Below the pieces are notes generated by a model. The model was given only the letters and a program-made list of their open reading frames with translations. It searched no databases and had not been told where the DNA came from. A stretch of 64,000 bases of DNA, taken from Bradyrhizobium amphicarpaeae. GTDB taxonomy: Bacteria > Pseudomonadota > Alphaproteobacteria > Rhizobiales > Xanthobacteraceae. Below are positions 1 through 7,928 of this stretch, in pieces (position 1 is the stretch's first letter; each line of letters starts with the position of its first letter). Location: assembly GCF_002266435.3 (NCBI RefSeq), contig NZ_CP029426.2, forward strand, positions 4,804,001-4,868,000. The letters are read 5' to 3'. The translations under genes and the position numbers were made by a program.

Positions 1-126
1 CTGCAGCGCTGCTGAAATGAAGGGCAATTGTGCCTGTCGCCCCCTTTCCTCTGCCGTATCCCTCGAATCCCTGCTTGGACCGGGGACGAAAGCAGGGTCA
101 TATGGCCGCGGGCCGGAAGCGAGCAC

Positions 127-1044
127 ATGACAACCTACGCCGTCCACCACAGAACGATCTACCGCTATCGTCAGCCGGTGAAGCTCGGGCAGCACCAGCT
201 GCTATTCCGGCCACGCGACAGCTACGACCAGCGCCTGCTGGACTGCCGGCTCGTCATCCGGCCCGAACCCGCCGAAATCCGCTGGATTCACGACGTCTCG
301 GGCAATTGCCTCACGCTGGTCGACTTCGACACCGTGAGCGACCGGCTCGAGTTCGACACCACTATCGAGCTCGACCATACGCCGGAGAACACGCCGGACT
401 TCCGCATCGAGGACTACGCCCGCGAGCATCCGTTCGCCTATGCGGACAGCGAGTTGCCAGATCTCGAACCCTATATGCGTCGCCATCATCCCGACGATGT
501 CGCCGTGGAGGAGTGGTTGGCCAAGTTCGTGGCAGCGGACGGCCGGCGGCCCACGGGCCAATTGTTGATGACGCTCAACGAGGCCATTGCCGAAGGCTTC
601 TCCTACCAGCGCCGGACGATGCGGGGAACACAGACGCCTGCGGAGACGCTTGAGTTGCAGCAGGGGACATGCCGCGACTTCGCGCTGCTGATGATGGAGG
701 CGGCACGCGCGCTCGGCTTCGCCGCCCGCTTCATCACCGGCTATGTCTACGTCGCCGATCGCGACGGGCCGGCGCGGCTCGGCGGCGGCTCGACCCACGC
801 CTGGTGCTCGATCTACGTGCCCGGCTCGGGCTGGGTGGAGTTCGATCCGACCAACGGCATCGTCGGCAATCGCGACCTGATCCGGGTCGGCGTCGCCCGG
901 ACGCCGCAGCAGGCCATTCCGCTCTGGGGCTCCTATTGGGGAGAACCCGAGGACGATCTCGGCATGGAAGTCTCGGTGAACGTGAAGACCGAGCGGGCTC
1001 CTCCGGCCGACCAGCCCGCCGCGACATCGTCAACGCGACGTTAA
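127..1044 (+). CDS. Transglutaminase family protein
   Basis: 305 residues. The N-terminal ~90 residues fit the bacterial transglutaminase-like N domain (beta-rich, DSYDQRLLDCRL). The C-terminal half is the papain-like transglutaminase core, with a visible triad: Cys182 in GTCRDFA, His224 in STHAW and Asp240 in EFDPTNG. Such proteins are cysteine peptidase or amidase-like enzymes; no signal peptide is seen, so it is probably cytoplasmic. The ATG at 127 is chosen because a GGAAGCGAG-type ribosome site precedes it and the N domain begins there; upstream in-frame starts add only unconserved-looking sequence. The substrate cannot be read from the sequence. Confidence 0.88.
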   Translation: MTTYAVHHRTIYRYRQPVKLGQHQLLFRPRDSYDQRLLDCRLVIRPEPAEIRWIHDVSGNCLTLVDFDTVSDRLEFDTTIELDHTPENTPDFRIEDYAREHPFAYADSELPDLEPYMRRHHPDDVAVEEWLAKFVAADGRRPTGQLLMTLNEAIAEGFSYQRRTMRGTQTPAETLELQQGTCRDFALLMMEAARALGFAARFITGYVYVADRDGPARLGGGSTHAWCSIYVPGSGWVEFDPTNGIVGNRDLIRVGVARTPQQAIPLWGSYWGEPEDDLGMEVSVNVKTERAPPADQPAATSSTRR

Positions 1045-1149
1045 CAATTTCGCGCAATTTGACGCGGCGCCCGAACGGCATTTTCCATCCTATGCGCTAG
1101 CATGCCCCACAGAACTCGGGCTCGGCCCGCGTGAACGGGGACGAGGGAC

Positions 1150-2343
1150 GTGGTCGACATCGCGCAGCAGGCAGCGATCCATCCGGCACCGGCGGCGGAT
1201 GCCACGACGGCGCGCGTGCCGCTCACGGCGATCGACCCCGGCCAGTGGCGCGCACTCGCGCAGCGGGCGATCGAGCCGAACGGGTATTACCTGCCCGGCT
1301 GGGAGCTCGCCGTCAGCGCCACCGCGCGCGGCCGCACCGAAGCCTCGGCCTTGCCCGCATTCGACGGCTCATCGTCGCGGCTGATCGGGCTGATGCCGGT
1401 GATCCCGCTATGGCGCGCCCTGAAGATCCCCCTGCCCGCGCTGGTGAGCGCGCACCCTTACGGCACGCTGTGCAGCCCGCTGATCGACCGCGACGCTCCG
1501 ATCGAGGCGGCCACGCAACTGTTGCAACGGGCCCGCGAGGCCGGCGCGCATGCGCTGGTGCTCAACGACATCGCGCTCGACGGTGCCGCGATGAATGCAC
1601 TGAAGCAGGTCCTGGACCGCGACGGCCTGACGCCGCGCGTGCTGTCCTCCTACGTCCGTGCCAGCCTGGATGCGACGCAAAATGACGAAACGCTGCTGCG
1701 CGAAGCGCTCGGCGCCAGGAAGCTCAAGGAGTTGCGCCGACAACGCCATCGTCTCGAAGAGCACGGCCCCGTTGCGTTCGACGTGGCCCGCCGGCCTGAC
1801 GGGATCGGGCCCGCCCTCGAGACATTCCTGCAGCTCGAAGCCAGCGGCTGGAAGGGCAAGCGCGGCACCGCGCTGGTCCAGCACGCCGGCGATGCGACCT
1901 TCATTCGCCGCGCCGTGCCGGCCCTGGCCGAGACCGCGCAGTGCGAGATCATCACGCTTCGGGCCGGGACGACGCCGGTGGCCGCCGGCATCGTGCTGCG
2001 CCATCAGGACCGCGCCTTCTTCTTCAAGCTCGGCATCGACGAGCGCTTTGCGAAATATTCCCCCGGCGTGCAGCTCACCCTCGAGCTGACCCGCCATCTC
2101 TGCGCCGATCCCTCCATCGCCAGCGCGGATTCCACCGCGAGCGCCGACCACCCCATGATCAACCCGATCTGGCGCGGGCGTTTTACGATCGGCGACGTGC
2201 TGATCCCGTTGCGGCGGCACGATCCGGTCGTGGCGCTCATCCATGGCGCCTTGCTGGGCCGCAACGCCGCGCATGAGGCTGCGCGACGTCTGGTCCGCCG
2301 GCTCCGCAAATCAGCGAAAACTACTCCGCCGCCTGCGCGTTGA
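1150..2343 (+). CDS. GNAT-fold acetyltransferase, BioF2/CelD type
   Basis: 397 residues from a GTG start with GAGGGA just upstream. The layout fits the large GNAT-like proteins of the BioF2/CelD group: a basic helix rich in Arg/Lys (KLKELRRQRHRLEEHG, about residues 190-210), then the acetyltransferase-like core with FFFKLGIDERFAKYSPGVQLTLEL near residue 295. Members are linked to exopolysaccharide or cell-envelope modification, but substrates are mostly unknown. The 3' end overlaps the convergent thiol oxidoreductase gene by 23 bp. Family assignment is by overall pattern; the specific acceptor is not inferable. Confidence 0.78.
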   Translation: MVDIAQQAAIHPAPAADATTARVPLTAIDPGQWRALAQRAIEPNGYYLPGWELAVSATARGRTEASALPAFDGSSSRLIGLMPVIPLWRALKIPLPALVSAHPYGTLCSPLIDRDAPIEAATQLLQRAREAGAHALVLNDIALDGAAMNALKQVLDRDGLTPRVLSSYVRASLDATQNDETLLREALGARKLKELRRQRHRLEEHGPVAFDVARRPDGIGPALETFLQLEASGWKGKRGTALVQHAGDATFIRRAVPALAETAQCEIITLRAGTTPVAAGIVLRHQDRAFFFKLGIDERFAKYSPGVQLTLELTRHLCADPSIASADSTASADHPMINPIWRGRFTIGDVLIPLRRHDPVVALIHGALLGRNAAHEAARRLVRRLRKSAKTTPPPAR

Positions 2344-2986
2344 TCTCCGCCGAGACCTGGCGGATGGCGCGCGCGAGCAGGTTCGGATCCTGCGCGCCGG
2401 AAACGGCGTATTTCTGCGCAAAGACGTAGGTCGGTACGCCGGAGATGCCCTTCTCGGCGGCCTCCTGCGCGTCCGCCGAAACGCGCGCGACGTCCTCGTC
2501 GGTGGCGAGGCGCTTGCGCACGTCGTCGGCATCGAGGCCGATATCGGCCGCCGCCTGCACCAGCACATTCACATCGGTGAGATCGCCGCCATCGCGGAAA
2601 TACAGCTCCATCAGGCGCTGCTTCATCTCGGGCGCCTTGCCGATCGCTTCCGCCCATAGGATCAAGCGATGGCAGTCGGTCGTGTTGGGCTGGCGCGCCA
2701 CCAGCTCGGGCTTGTAGAGAAGGCCTTCCTCGCTCGCGGCCGCGACGACGCGCCCCGCAATGCCCTTGTAAGCCTCGACCGAGCCGAATTTCTGGGTGAG
2801 ATAGTCGTCGCGGCTGATGCCCTCGCGGGGCACCCAGGGATTGAGAAAGAACGGGCGGAAATTGAGCTTAACCGGGACGTCCGGCACCAGCGCCAGCGCG
2901 CTCTCGATCCGGTGCTTGCCGATATAGCACCAGGGGCACACCACGTCGGAGACGACGTCGATCTGGAGCGGTTTCAGCGTGCTCAT
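2321..2986 (-). CDS. DsbA family oxidoreductase (FrnE-like)
   Basis: 221 residues, a usual length for the FrnE branch of DsbA-like thioredoxin-fold proteins. The redox motif CPWC is at residues 17-20, directly after the first beta strand (IDVVSDVVCPWCYIGKHR). No signal peptide is present, so it probably acts in the cytoplasm, unlike classical DsbA. Characterised FrnE-type proteins are disulfide isomerases linked to oxidative stress; some relatives were named 2-hydroxychromene-2-carboxylate isomerase-like. A GGAGGCGCC-type ribosome site lies before the ATG. It lies head-to-tail with the downstream-coordinate XRE gene, 80 bp apart. Confidence 0.9.
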   Translation of the reverse strand: MSTLKPLQIDVVSDVVCPWCYIGKHRIESALALVPDVPVKLNFRPFFLNPWVPREGISRDDYLTQKFGSVEAYKGIAGRVVAAASEEGLLYKPELVARQPNTTDCHRLILWAEAIGKAPEMKQRLMELYFRDGGDLTDVNVLVQAAADIGLDADDVRKRLATDEDVARVSADAQEAAEKGISGVPTYVFAQKYAVSGAQDPNLLARAIRQVSAEINAQAAE

Positions 2987-3068
2987 GTCAGGCGCCTCCT
3001 TCGGGCGATAAGGGTTCGTCGGAAGATAAGCCGAACCCGCTCCGAGGCAAGGGCGTTAAGGATGGGCG

Positions 3069-3890
3069 CTAAGTCATGGCTGCTGCCATCTGCCTGAGCC
3101 GCTCGGCGGTGCGCTCGTCGGCCGGGAAGAAGGTTTCCAGCGCCAGCTCCGACAGTGTGATGTCGACGGGCGTGCCGAACACCATCGTGGTGGAGAAGAA
3201 GCTCAGGATTTCACCGTCGTGACGCAGCTTGAACGGGATCGCGACATTGTCGCTCGACAGCGGCCCCGCGCGCGCCGGAATCGGGTAGCTCTTGAGGTCG
3301 GTGTAGAGCTTGACCAGCCCGGGATCGGCCGTCACCTCGCATTGCCGGTGCAGACGCTCCAAGAGATGGCCGCACCATTCCGCGAGATTGACCGTGCGCG
3401 GCGCCAGCGCCTCGGGGTGAAAGGCCAGCCTGAGCACGTTGAGGGGCTGGCCGAGCAGATGTGGCGGAATGCCGTCGAGCAGCGGCGCCACCATGCGGTT
3501 GGCGGAGACCAGGTTCCAGTGCCGGTCCACCGCGAGCGCGGGATTGGGCTCGTGCGCTTTGAGCACGAGGTCGATCGCCTGGCGGGCTGATTTCAAGGCG
3601 GGATCCTCCAGCGGGCGCTGCTGGAACGCCGGCGCGTAGCCGGCCGCGACCAGCAGCACGTTGCGTTCGCGCAAGGGCACGTCGAGACGTTCGGCGAGCC
3701 GCAGCACCATGTCGCGCGAGGGCGCGGCGCGACCGGTCTCGACGAAGCTCAAGTGACGCGCCGAGATTTCGGCCTCGCCCGCGAGATCAAGCTGGCTCAT
3801 GCGGCGGCGCTGCCGCCATTCGCGCAAATGGTCGCCGATGTGAACCGGCTGGCTGCGGTCGGCCTGTGCCGTGGATGCATGTGCGTTCAT
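3069..3890 (-). CDS. XRE family regulator with MmyB-like ligand domain
   Basis: 273 residues. An N-terminal Cro/C1 helix-turn-helix (HLREWRQRRRMSQLDLAGEAEISARHLSFVETGRA, about residues 20-55) is followed by a C-terminal MmyB-like PAS-type sensor region (NPALAVDRHWNLVSANRM, about residues 115-135). This pair is typical of the short-chain-binding XRE/MmyB regulators common in actinobacteria and rhizobia; ligands are largely unknown. The ATG at 3890 is preferred over an upstream in-frame start at 3923, which would add a non-conserved arginine-rich lead. It is divergent from the small membrane-protein genes at 3992-4659, so it may regulate them. Confidence 0.85.
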   Translation of the reverse strand: MNAHASTAQADRSQPVHIGDHLREWRQRRRMSQLDLAGEAEISARHLSFVETGRAAPSRDMVLRLAERLDVPLRERNVLLVAAGYAPAFQQRPLEDPALKSARQAIDLVLKAHEPNPALAVDRHWNLVSANRMVAPLLDGIPPHLLGQPLNVLRLAFHPEALAPRTVNLAEWCGHLLERLHRQCEVTADPGLVKLYTDLKSYPIPARAGPLSSDNVAIPFKLRHDGEILSFFSTTMVFGTPVDITLSELALETFFPADERTAERLRQMAAAMT

Positions 3891-3991
3891 GGCCGAAAAC
3901 CTATCATGCGGATTTCGGCCCATCCATTACCCGCGAGGTAATCGAATTGGCCCGCGGGCCGGCGCATCTTCGGTGGCGACAGGAGATGACC

Positions 3992-4222
3992 ATGATCGCG
4001 CTGCTGCTCTACCGGACCGTCGCTGACCACCTTGTTCCCTGGGTCGTGGCCTTCGCAACGCGGATGCTGGCGCGCAGCCTCAACATGCCGGAGCCGCTGC
4101 TGCATTCGACCGGCGACTATGTAGTTGCACGGGTCACGGCCTTCGAGCACGGCGTCGGCAGGAGCCTCTGTCCGTTCCGCCTCGCCCGCCTGCTCCGCGC
4201 CTGGTGGCGCGGACTGCGCTGA
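3992..4222 (+). CDS. Small hypothetical protein
   Basis: 77 residues starting MIALLLYRTV, with an ideal AGGAG 6 nt before the ATG. The first ~30 residues are hydrophobic with one possible membrane segment (LVPWVVAFATRML); the C-terminus is arginine-rich (LARLLRAWWRGLR). No family recognised. It is 38 bp upstream of the next membrane-protein gene on the same strand and divergent from the XRE regulator, which suggests a small operon. The good ribosome site is the main reason for calling it. Confidence 0.5.
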   Translation: MIALLLYRTVADHLVPWVVAFATRMLARSLNMPEPLLHSTGDYVVARVTAFEHGVGRSLCPFRLARLLRAWWRGLR

Positions 4223-4260
4223 ATTCCACCCCGAGCCCACCCTGACCAAGGAGACCTCAA

Positions 4261-4659
4261 ATGATCGACGCTTCCACCTTCCTGCGCCGCGCGCTGCTTG
4301 CCGATGCCGTCTTCAGCGGCGGCGCCGCCCTCGGCTTCACGTTCGGCGCCGGCACTTTCGCGACACTGTTCAACCTGCCGGAAGCGCTGCTGCGCGAGAC
4401 CGGCCTGTTCCTGATCGCCTATGCCGCGCTGGTCGGCTGGCTGGCCTCGCGCGCCTCGGTGGCGAAGGCGCTCGTGCTGCTGGTCGTGGTCGGCAACGCG
4501 GCCTGGACCGTCGGCAGCATCGCGCTGCTGTTGTCGGGCGCGGTGTCGCCGAATATCGCCGGCGAGGTCATGGTCGTCGCGCAGGCCATCGCCACCGGCG
4601 TGTTCGCCGAGCTGCAATATGTGGGATTGCGGAAGAGCGGGAGTGTCGTCACAGCCTGA
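4261..4659 (+). CDS. Four-helix small membrane protein, unknown
   Basis: 132 residues with an AAGGAGACC ribosome site 6-7 nt before the ATG. Four hydrophobic stretches (about residues 10-35, 45-65, 68-90, 95-120) predict an integral inner-membrane protein. No catalytic motif is visible and I do not recognise a named family. The last ~30 codons (VMVVAQAIATGVFAELQYVGLRKS) are duplicated about 1.1 kb downstream at 5665-5767, together with the repeat that follows, showing a past local duplication of this 3' end. Probable operon with the 77-residue gene upstream. Confidence 0.72.
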   Translation: MIDASTFLRRALLADAVFSGGAALGFTFGAGTFATLFNLPEALLRETGLFLIAYAALVGWLASRASVAKALVLLVVVGNAAWTVGSIALLLSGAVSPNIAGEVMVVAQAIATGVFAELQYVGLRKSGSVVTA

Positions 4660-4668
4660 TGATCTTGT

Positions 4669-4812
4669 GTCCCGGACGCGCTGCAGCGCTCCTGCGCTGC
4701 TGCGCAGAGCCGGGACCCATGCCGCACGGATCGGTCGCGGATACATGGACCCCGGCTCAGCAGCGCACCGCTGAAGGAGCGCTGCGCTGCGTCCGGGGCA
4801 CGAGACCGTAGT
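4669..4812. repeat. Interspersed palindromic repeat, type A copy 1
   Basis: About 140 bp bounded by inverted ends GTCCCGGACGCGCTGC and GCGCTGCGTCCGGGGCAC. The middle, with CCGGGACCCATG and ATACATGGACCCCGGCTC, can also pair. A second, about 85 percent similar copy is at 5768-5912. It resembles intergenic repeats that I recall as common in Bradyrhizobium genomes. Confidence 0.8.
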
Positions 4813-4834
4813 TTTTACACAGCTGTTTCCACAT

Positions 4835-4914
4835 CGTCATTGCGAGCGCAGCGAAACAATCCAGACTGCCTCCACGGAAAGATCCTGGATTGCTTCGCTG
4901 CGCTCGCAATTACG
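4835..4914. repeat. Interspersed palindromic repeat, type B copy 1
   Basis: Begins CGTCATTGCGAGCGCAGCG and ends GCTGCGCTCGCAATTACG; two facing copies of CAATCC(A/T)G and TGGATTG lie inside. Six copies of this ~85-bp element occur in the window, all intergenic and of the same plan, a REP/BIME-like family. Confidence 0.85.
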
Positions 4915-5660
4915 GAATGTGTGCGGCACCAGTTTGTGCTCTCCATCCGTCTTCATTACAGACATATCTCCGCGCTCTCGCGGCGCATTTCGCCCGAGCT
5001 TTGCCCGATCGTTCGCGCCCTTCGTTGCCAAAGGGCGCAGGGAAGGCCGGGCGCCGGCGGCACCCGAGTCCGTGTACAAGAAAACTGCACACGGGGTGGA
5101 CTACAGGTGATGCCGGTCGCCCGGCCTTCCCTGCGCGGATGGTTTTAACGGTGTCCTTCGTGCTCTCCTCGGGGAGCGTTGCACTATTGCCCCCGTCGCC
5201 TTGCGGATGGCTGATGCACGTGCCCGGTCGGGCCGCCGCATCACCGCAAGCCTTGACGCCAGAACCGCGGGCGTCGGGACCACACGACTTCTCCGTCCGC
5301 GGACGATTTGGCCTCAGCGCCCGGGGCTTGGTGTGCACACCCCGGACCATCGACCAAACCGCTGTGACCGCGCCGTGTCGTATGCGCATCGCGCCGGGAC
5401 TCAACGGTCGCCCGCCCCTGTCCCCACGCAATCGCGCCGGCGCTACCGCGTCCACCGCACCCCGACCCGCATCTCGTGACGATCGCGAAGCGCCCCTCTG
5501 GCAGGGCCGGGATGGCGTCTCTATGCCACAAATCCGAAATTCGGAAAAGCGATATATTTCTCCCAGGAGGGATTGACGGGTTTTGGGTGTTTTGCCCGAC
5601 GCCTCGCCGCCGGCAGCACCCCTGCCGACATTCCGTGGCGCGCGGTACGTCACGCGGTCG
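4915..5660. repeat. Non-coding island with long inverted repeat
   Basis: About 750 bp with no credible gene. Frames here lack ribosome sites and have no recognisable protein features. A perfect 19-bp inverted repeat, GCGCAGGGAAGGCCGGGCG at 5035-5053 and its complement at 5118-5136, would form a strong hairpin with a 64-nt loop. A second hairpin is possible around 5316-5344 (CCGGGG facing CCCCGG, with GGTGTGCACACC between). From memory, similar text appears in many copies in Bradyrhizobium genomes, often wrongly annotated as small proteins; that recollection cannot be tested here. It is enclosed by two type A repeats, one type B repeat and a duplicated gene end. Confidence 0.55.
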
Positions 5661-5664
5661 GATG

Positions 5665-5767
5665 GTTGATGGTCGTGGCGCAGGCCATCGCCACCGGCGT
5701 GTTTGCCGAGCTGCAATATGTGGGGTTGCGGAAGAGTGCGCGCGTGGCGGCGGCGTTAGGCCGCTAG
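5665..5767 (+). pseudogene. Duplicated 3' fragment of the 4261-4659 gene
   Basis: Encodes LMVVAQAIATGVFAELQYVG followed by LRKS, almost identical to the C-terminus of the membrane protein at 4261-4659, then ends at TAG. The 5' three quarters of the gene are absent. The following type A repeat is duplicated with it, so the event copied gene end plus repeat. Confidence 0.75.
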
Positions 5768-5912
5768 TGTCCCGGACCCGCTGCGACGCTTTCGGCGTTG
5801 CGGCGCAGAGCCGGGACCCACGCCACACGGGTCGCCCGCGGATACATGGACACCGGCTCTGCAGCGCACCGCCGAAGAGGCGCTGCGCCGCGTCCGGGGA
5901 ACGAGAGCGTCG
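5768..5912. repeat. Interspersed palindromic repeat, type A copy 2
   Basis: Starts GTCCCGGACCCGCTGC and ends CGCTGCGCCGCGTCCGGGG, the same plan as the copy at 4669-4812. It directly follows the duplicated gene fragment and abuts the 3' end of the SET-domain gene, where it may also act in transcript ending. Confidence 0.78.
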
Positions 5913-5913
5913 G

Positions 5914-6480
5914 CTACGCCCGCGCTCGGCCGTTCGCCTTGGCGACGGCGTGACCGTTCAGCTTCTTCTTTTTGGCGGCCTTGGTCTTCGAACCCTTGGC
6001 AGCTACCTTCTTGGTGGCGCGCGCCTTCACCTTGGCGGCTTCCGCGCGTGCCTCGGCGCGTTGCTTCTTGCGCTTCTTCTCGCAGGACTCGCACTTGCAG
6101 CCGATCGGCTTCAGATAGGCTTTGAAATAGTCGGTGCCGTAATCGTAATTGATCTCGTCGCCCGGCTCGATATTCCTGATGGCGCGGATGAAGACCTTGC
6201 GCTCGCGCGGCCGGACGTCCGACTCGGCGTTGGGCCGGCAGGAATGGTTGATGTAGCGGGCGAGATTCTTGCGCACCGAACCGTCGATGGTCCAGCGGCC
6301 GTTGAGCTCGAACAGGTATTTGTTCTCGATCTCGTCGTGCGCGGGAATCTTGGAGTCCAGAATCGGTCCGAAATAGCGGATGATCCGGGTCCCCTTCTTG
6401 ATCGGCATGGTGGCGAACAGGCCAAGTCCGGTCTTGGAGCGGCCGACCCGGTAGGATTTGCTGGAAGCGATGGCTGGCAT
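5914..6480 (-). CDS. SET-domain protein-lysine methyltransferase
   Basis: 188 residues. The SET fold is clear: RSKTGLGLFA at 14-23 (S-adenosylmethionine loop), YFGPILDS at 36-43, RYINHSCRPNAE at 75-86 with the NHSC pseudoknot motif, GDEINYDYG at 107-115, and a Cys-rich post-SET GCKCESC at 127-133. The C-terminus (from ~134) is a lysine/alanine-rich basic tail. Predicted reaction: transfer of methyl from SAM to a protein lysine. The ATG at 6480 is preferred to one 24 bp upstream because MPAIASSKSYRVG leads straight into the fold. The substrate is unknown; the nearby lysine-repeat protein is a candidate. Confidence 0.9.
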   Translation of the reverse strand: MPAIASSKSYRVGRSKTGLGLFATMPIKKGTRIIRYFGPILDSKIPAHDEIENKYLFELNGRWTIDGSVRKNLARYINHSCRPNAESDVRPRERKVFIRAIRNIEPGDEINYDYGTDYFKAYLKPIGCKCESCEKKRKKQRAEARAEAAKVKARATKKVAAKGSKTKAAKKKKLNGHAVAKANGRARA

Positions 6481-6629
6481 GATCAAGGGTAATGAGAAAC
6501 GCAAACGAGGCGACAGGCCTCAGGCGAAGCCGCTCTTCTAGAACGATTCCGCGCCGCTGTCAGGTCCATCCCACGCCTGTTTGAACCTTGCCCACAATGA
6601 AGACGTCTGATGAGACGGAGTTCCCGGCG

Positions 6630-7244
6630 ATGAAGCCCATGATGAACCGTATCACCATACGCCTGGCTGTCCTGATGATTGCCATTGGCGTGAACAGCGC
6701 CGGCGCCCAATCCGTGGGCAGCACATACACCTCGACGGCGCCAAAGGATTGCCGTCAGGTCGGCAAGCCCAGCGAGCTCGACGGCAGCACGACGCGGGCA
6801 TGCCCGGGCAAGGCGGGCCTGACGGTGCTGATCGCCGAGGACGATCTTCGCGAAATCGTCTCGGTCGGCCGCAATCGCAGGCAAGCTGCCGAGGAACCGG
6901 CGGCGAAGGTGTGGTTTGGCCCGTTCAATTCGTCGGAGACCACGATCGAATGGCGCTCCATTGGCGCCAAGCCGTTCGCGATCATCCAACGCTGGCACAT
7001 CGCCGATAATGACGATCCCGACAAGCAGGGTCGGCCGAACACCAGGGCCATGCTGGTCGTGACTCGGCTGCCGCCGGGCCCGGTCTGCCATGTCGCCTAT
7101 GTCGATGCGATGGCCAATCCGGATGCCAACGAGCTCGCGCGCAAGGCCGCCGACGATGCCGCCCGCGGCTTCGTGTGCGGCAAGGACGAGGTGAAGATCA
7201 TTGGCGCGCGCGGCCGCGCCGTTGAGCTCGCAACGATGCGCTAG
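6630..7244 (+). CDS. Hypothetical exported protein
   Basis: 204 residues. The N-terminus MKPMMNRITIRLAVLMIAIG followed by VNSAGA-QS is a typical Sec signal peptide. The mature part has four cysteines (PKDCRQ, TRACPG, GPVCHV, GFVCGK), which could form two disulfides in the periplasm. No family named with confidence. Longer starts (TTG at 6588, ATG at 6597) are in frame, but GGAG lies 9 nt before 6630 and that start gives the cleanest signal peptide. Its TAG shares a CTAG with the stop of the convergent lysine-repeat gene (7241-7244). Confidence 0.68.
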   Translation: MKPMMNRITIRLAVLMIAIGVNSAGAQSVGSTYTSTAPKDCRQVGKPSELDGSTTRACPGKAGLTVLIAEDDLREIVSVGRNRRQAAEEPAAKVWFGPFNSSETTIEWRSIGAKPFAIIQRWHIADNDDPDKQGRPNTRAMLVVTRLPPGPVCHVAYVDAMANPDANELARKAADDAARGFVCGKDEVKIIGARGRAVELATMR

Positions 7245-7885
7245 CGTTTGGTCCGCCGATAGCGCGCCAGCAGCCGCTCGCCCTTGACAGCGATGCGCCG
7301 TGCCGCCGCCACAGTCTTCGGCACCGGTTCTCCCCAGGCATGCGCCGACAATGCGTGGCGGGTCGGCCGGCCCTTGGCATCGACCAGCGGCGGCAGTTTC
7401 GCGCGGCCGTAGAAGCGCACCGCCCAGCTGCCTTTCCGCCGCATCTCCTGCGGCGTCATCTCTGCCTCCGGCTTGGTGACGCCAGGCCGCAGATGGGCGC
7501 CCTGCTTGCGCGCGAATGCCTTGCGGCCCGCCGCGGTCAGGCCGCCGCGCGGATCCTTTTCGCGTGCGGACGCGCTGCCCTTGCGTGAGGATTTCGCCGT
7601 CTTCTTTGCGCTGCGCTTGCGACTCTTCTTCGCAGATTTTTTCGCCGACTTCGCCTTCGATTTGGAGGTCTTCTTCTTGAACGTCTTCTTCTTGGACGTC
7701 TTCTTCTTGGATGTCTTCTTCGCTGCCATGCGCATGTTGTCCACGAGGTTGGGATAGCGGCGGCCGGCGCGCCGGGCGCGCGCTTTCGCCGCCGATTTCT
7801 GCGCGGGACTGAGATGCTTGGCGGCCTTGCCGGCCCGCTTGCGGGGGTTCGAGCGTTTCCAGGGCGCGCGTGGTGTTTTTGCCAT
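7241..7885 (-). CDS. Lysine-repeat basic protein, DUF6321-like
   Basis: 214 residues, extremely basic. An N-terminal segment (SPAQKSAAKARARRAGRRYPNLVDNMRM, 26-53) precedes a histone-H1-like tract. In it KKTSK is repeated four times with a 15-bp DNA period (residues 56-75, one copy KKTFK), followed by KSAKKSAKKSRKRSAKKTAK. The C-terminal ~100 residues (DPRGGLTAAGRKAFARKQGAHLRPGV...) look like the DUF6321 region found in rhizobial proteins. Nucleic-acid binding is likely from composition; function is unproven. Tail-to-tail with the exported protein gene, and one gene away from the SET methyltransferase on the same strand. Confidence 0.75.
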   Translation of the reverse strand: MAKTPRAPWKRSNPRKRAGKAAKHLSPAQKSAAKARARRAGRRYPNLVDNMRMAAKKTSKKKTSKKKTFKKKTSKSKAKSAKKSAKKSRKRSAKKTAKSSRKGSASAREKDPRGGLTAAGRKAFARKQGAHLRPGVTKPEAEMTPQEMRRKGSWAVRFYGRAKLPPLVDAKGRPTRHALSAHAWGEPVPKTVAAARRIAVKGERLLARYRRTKR

Positions 7886-7928
7886 GGGGCGTCAACGCAT
7901 CACCGAGGCAAGAGTTGCGTAGGCCGGC

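Noticed and set aside
1-126. Possible tail of an upstream gene at the window start
   Set aside because: No frame with a convincing product ends here; only the leader of the transglutaminase gene is supported.
4890-5576. Plus and minus open frames of 190-270 codons in the repeat island
   Set aside because: No ribosome sites and no recognisable protein features; they cross inverted repeats. Such frames in this repeat type are commonly mis-annotated.
7660-7720. 15-bp repeats considered as a non-coding satellite
   Set aside because: They are in frame within a clear coding sequence and encode a lysine-rich motif.
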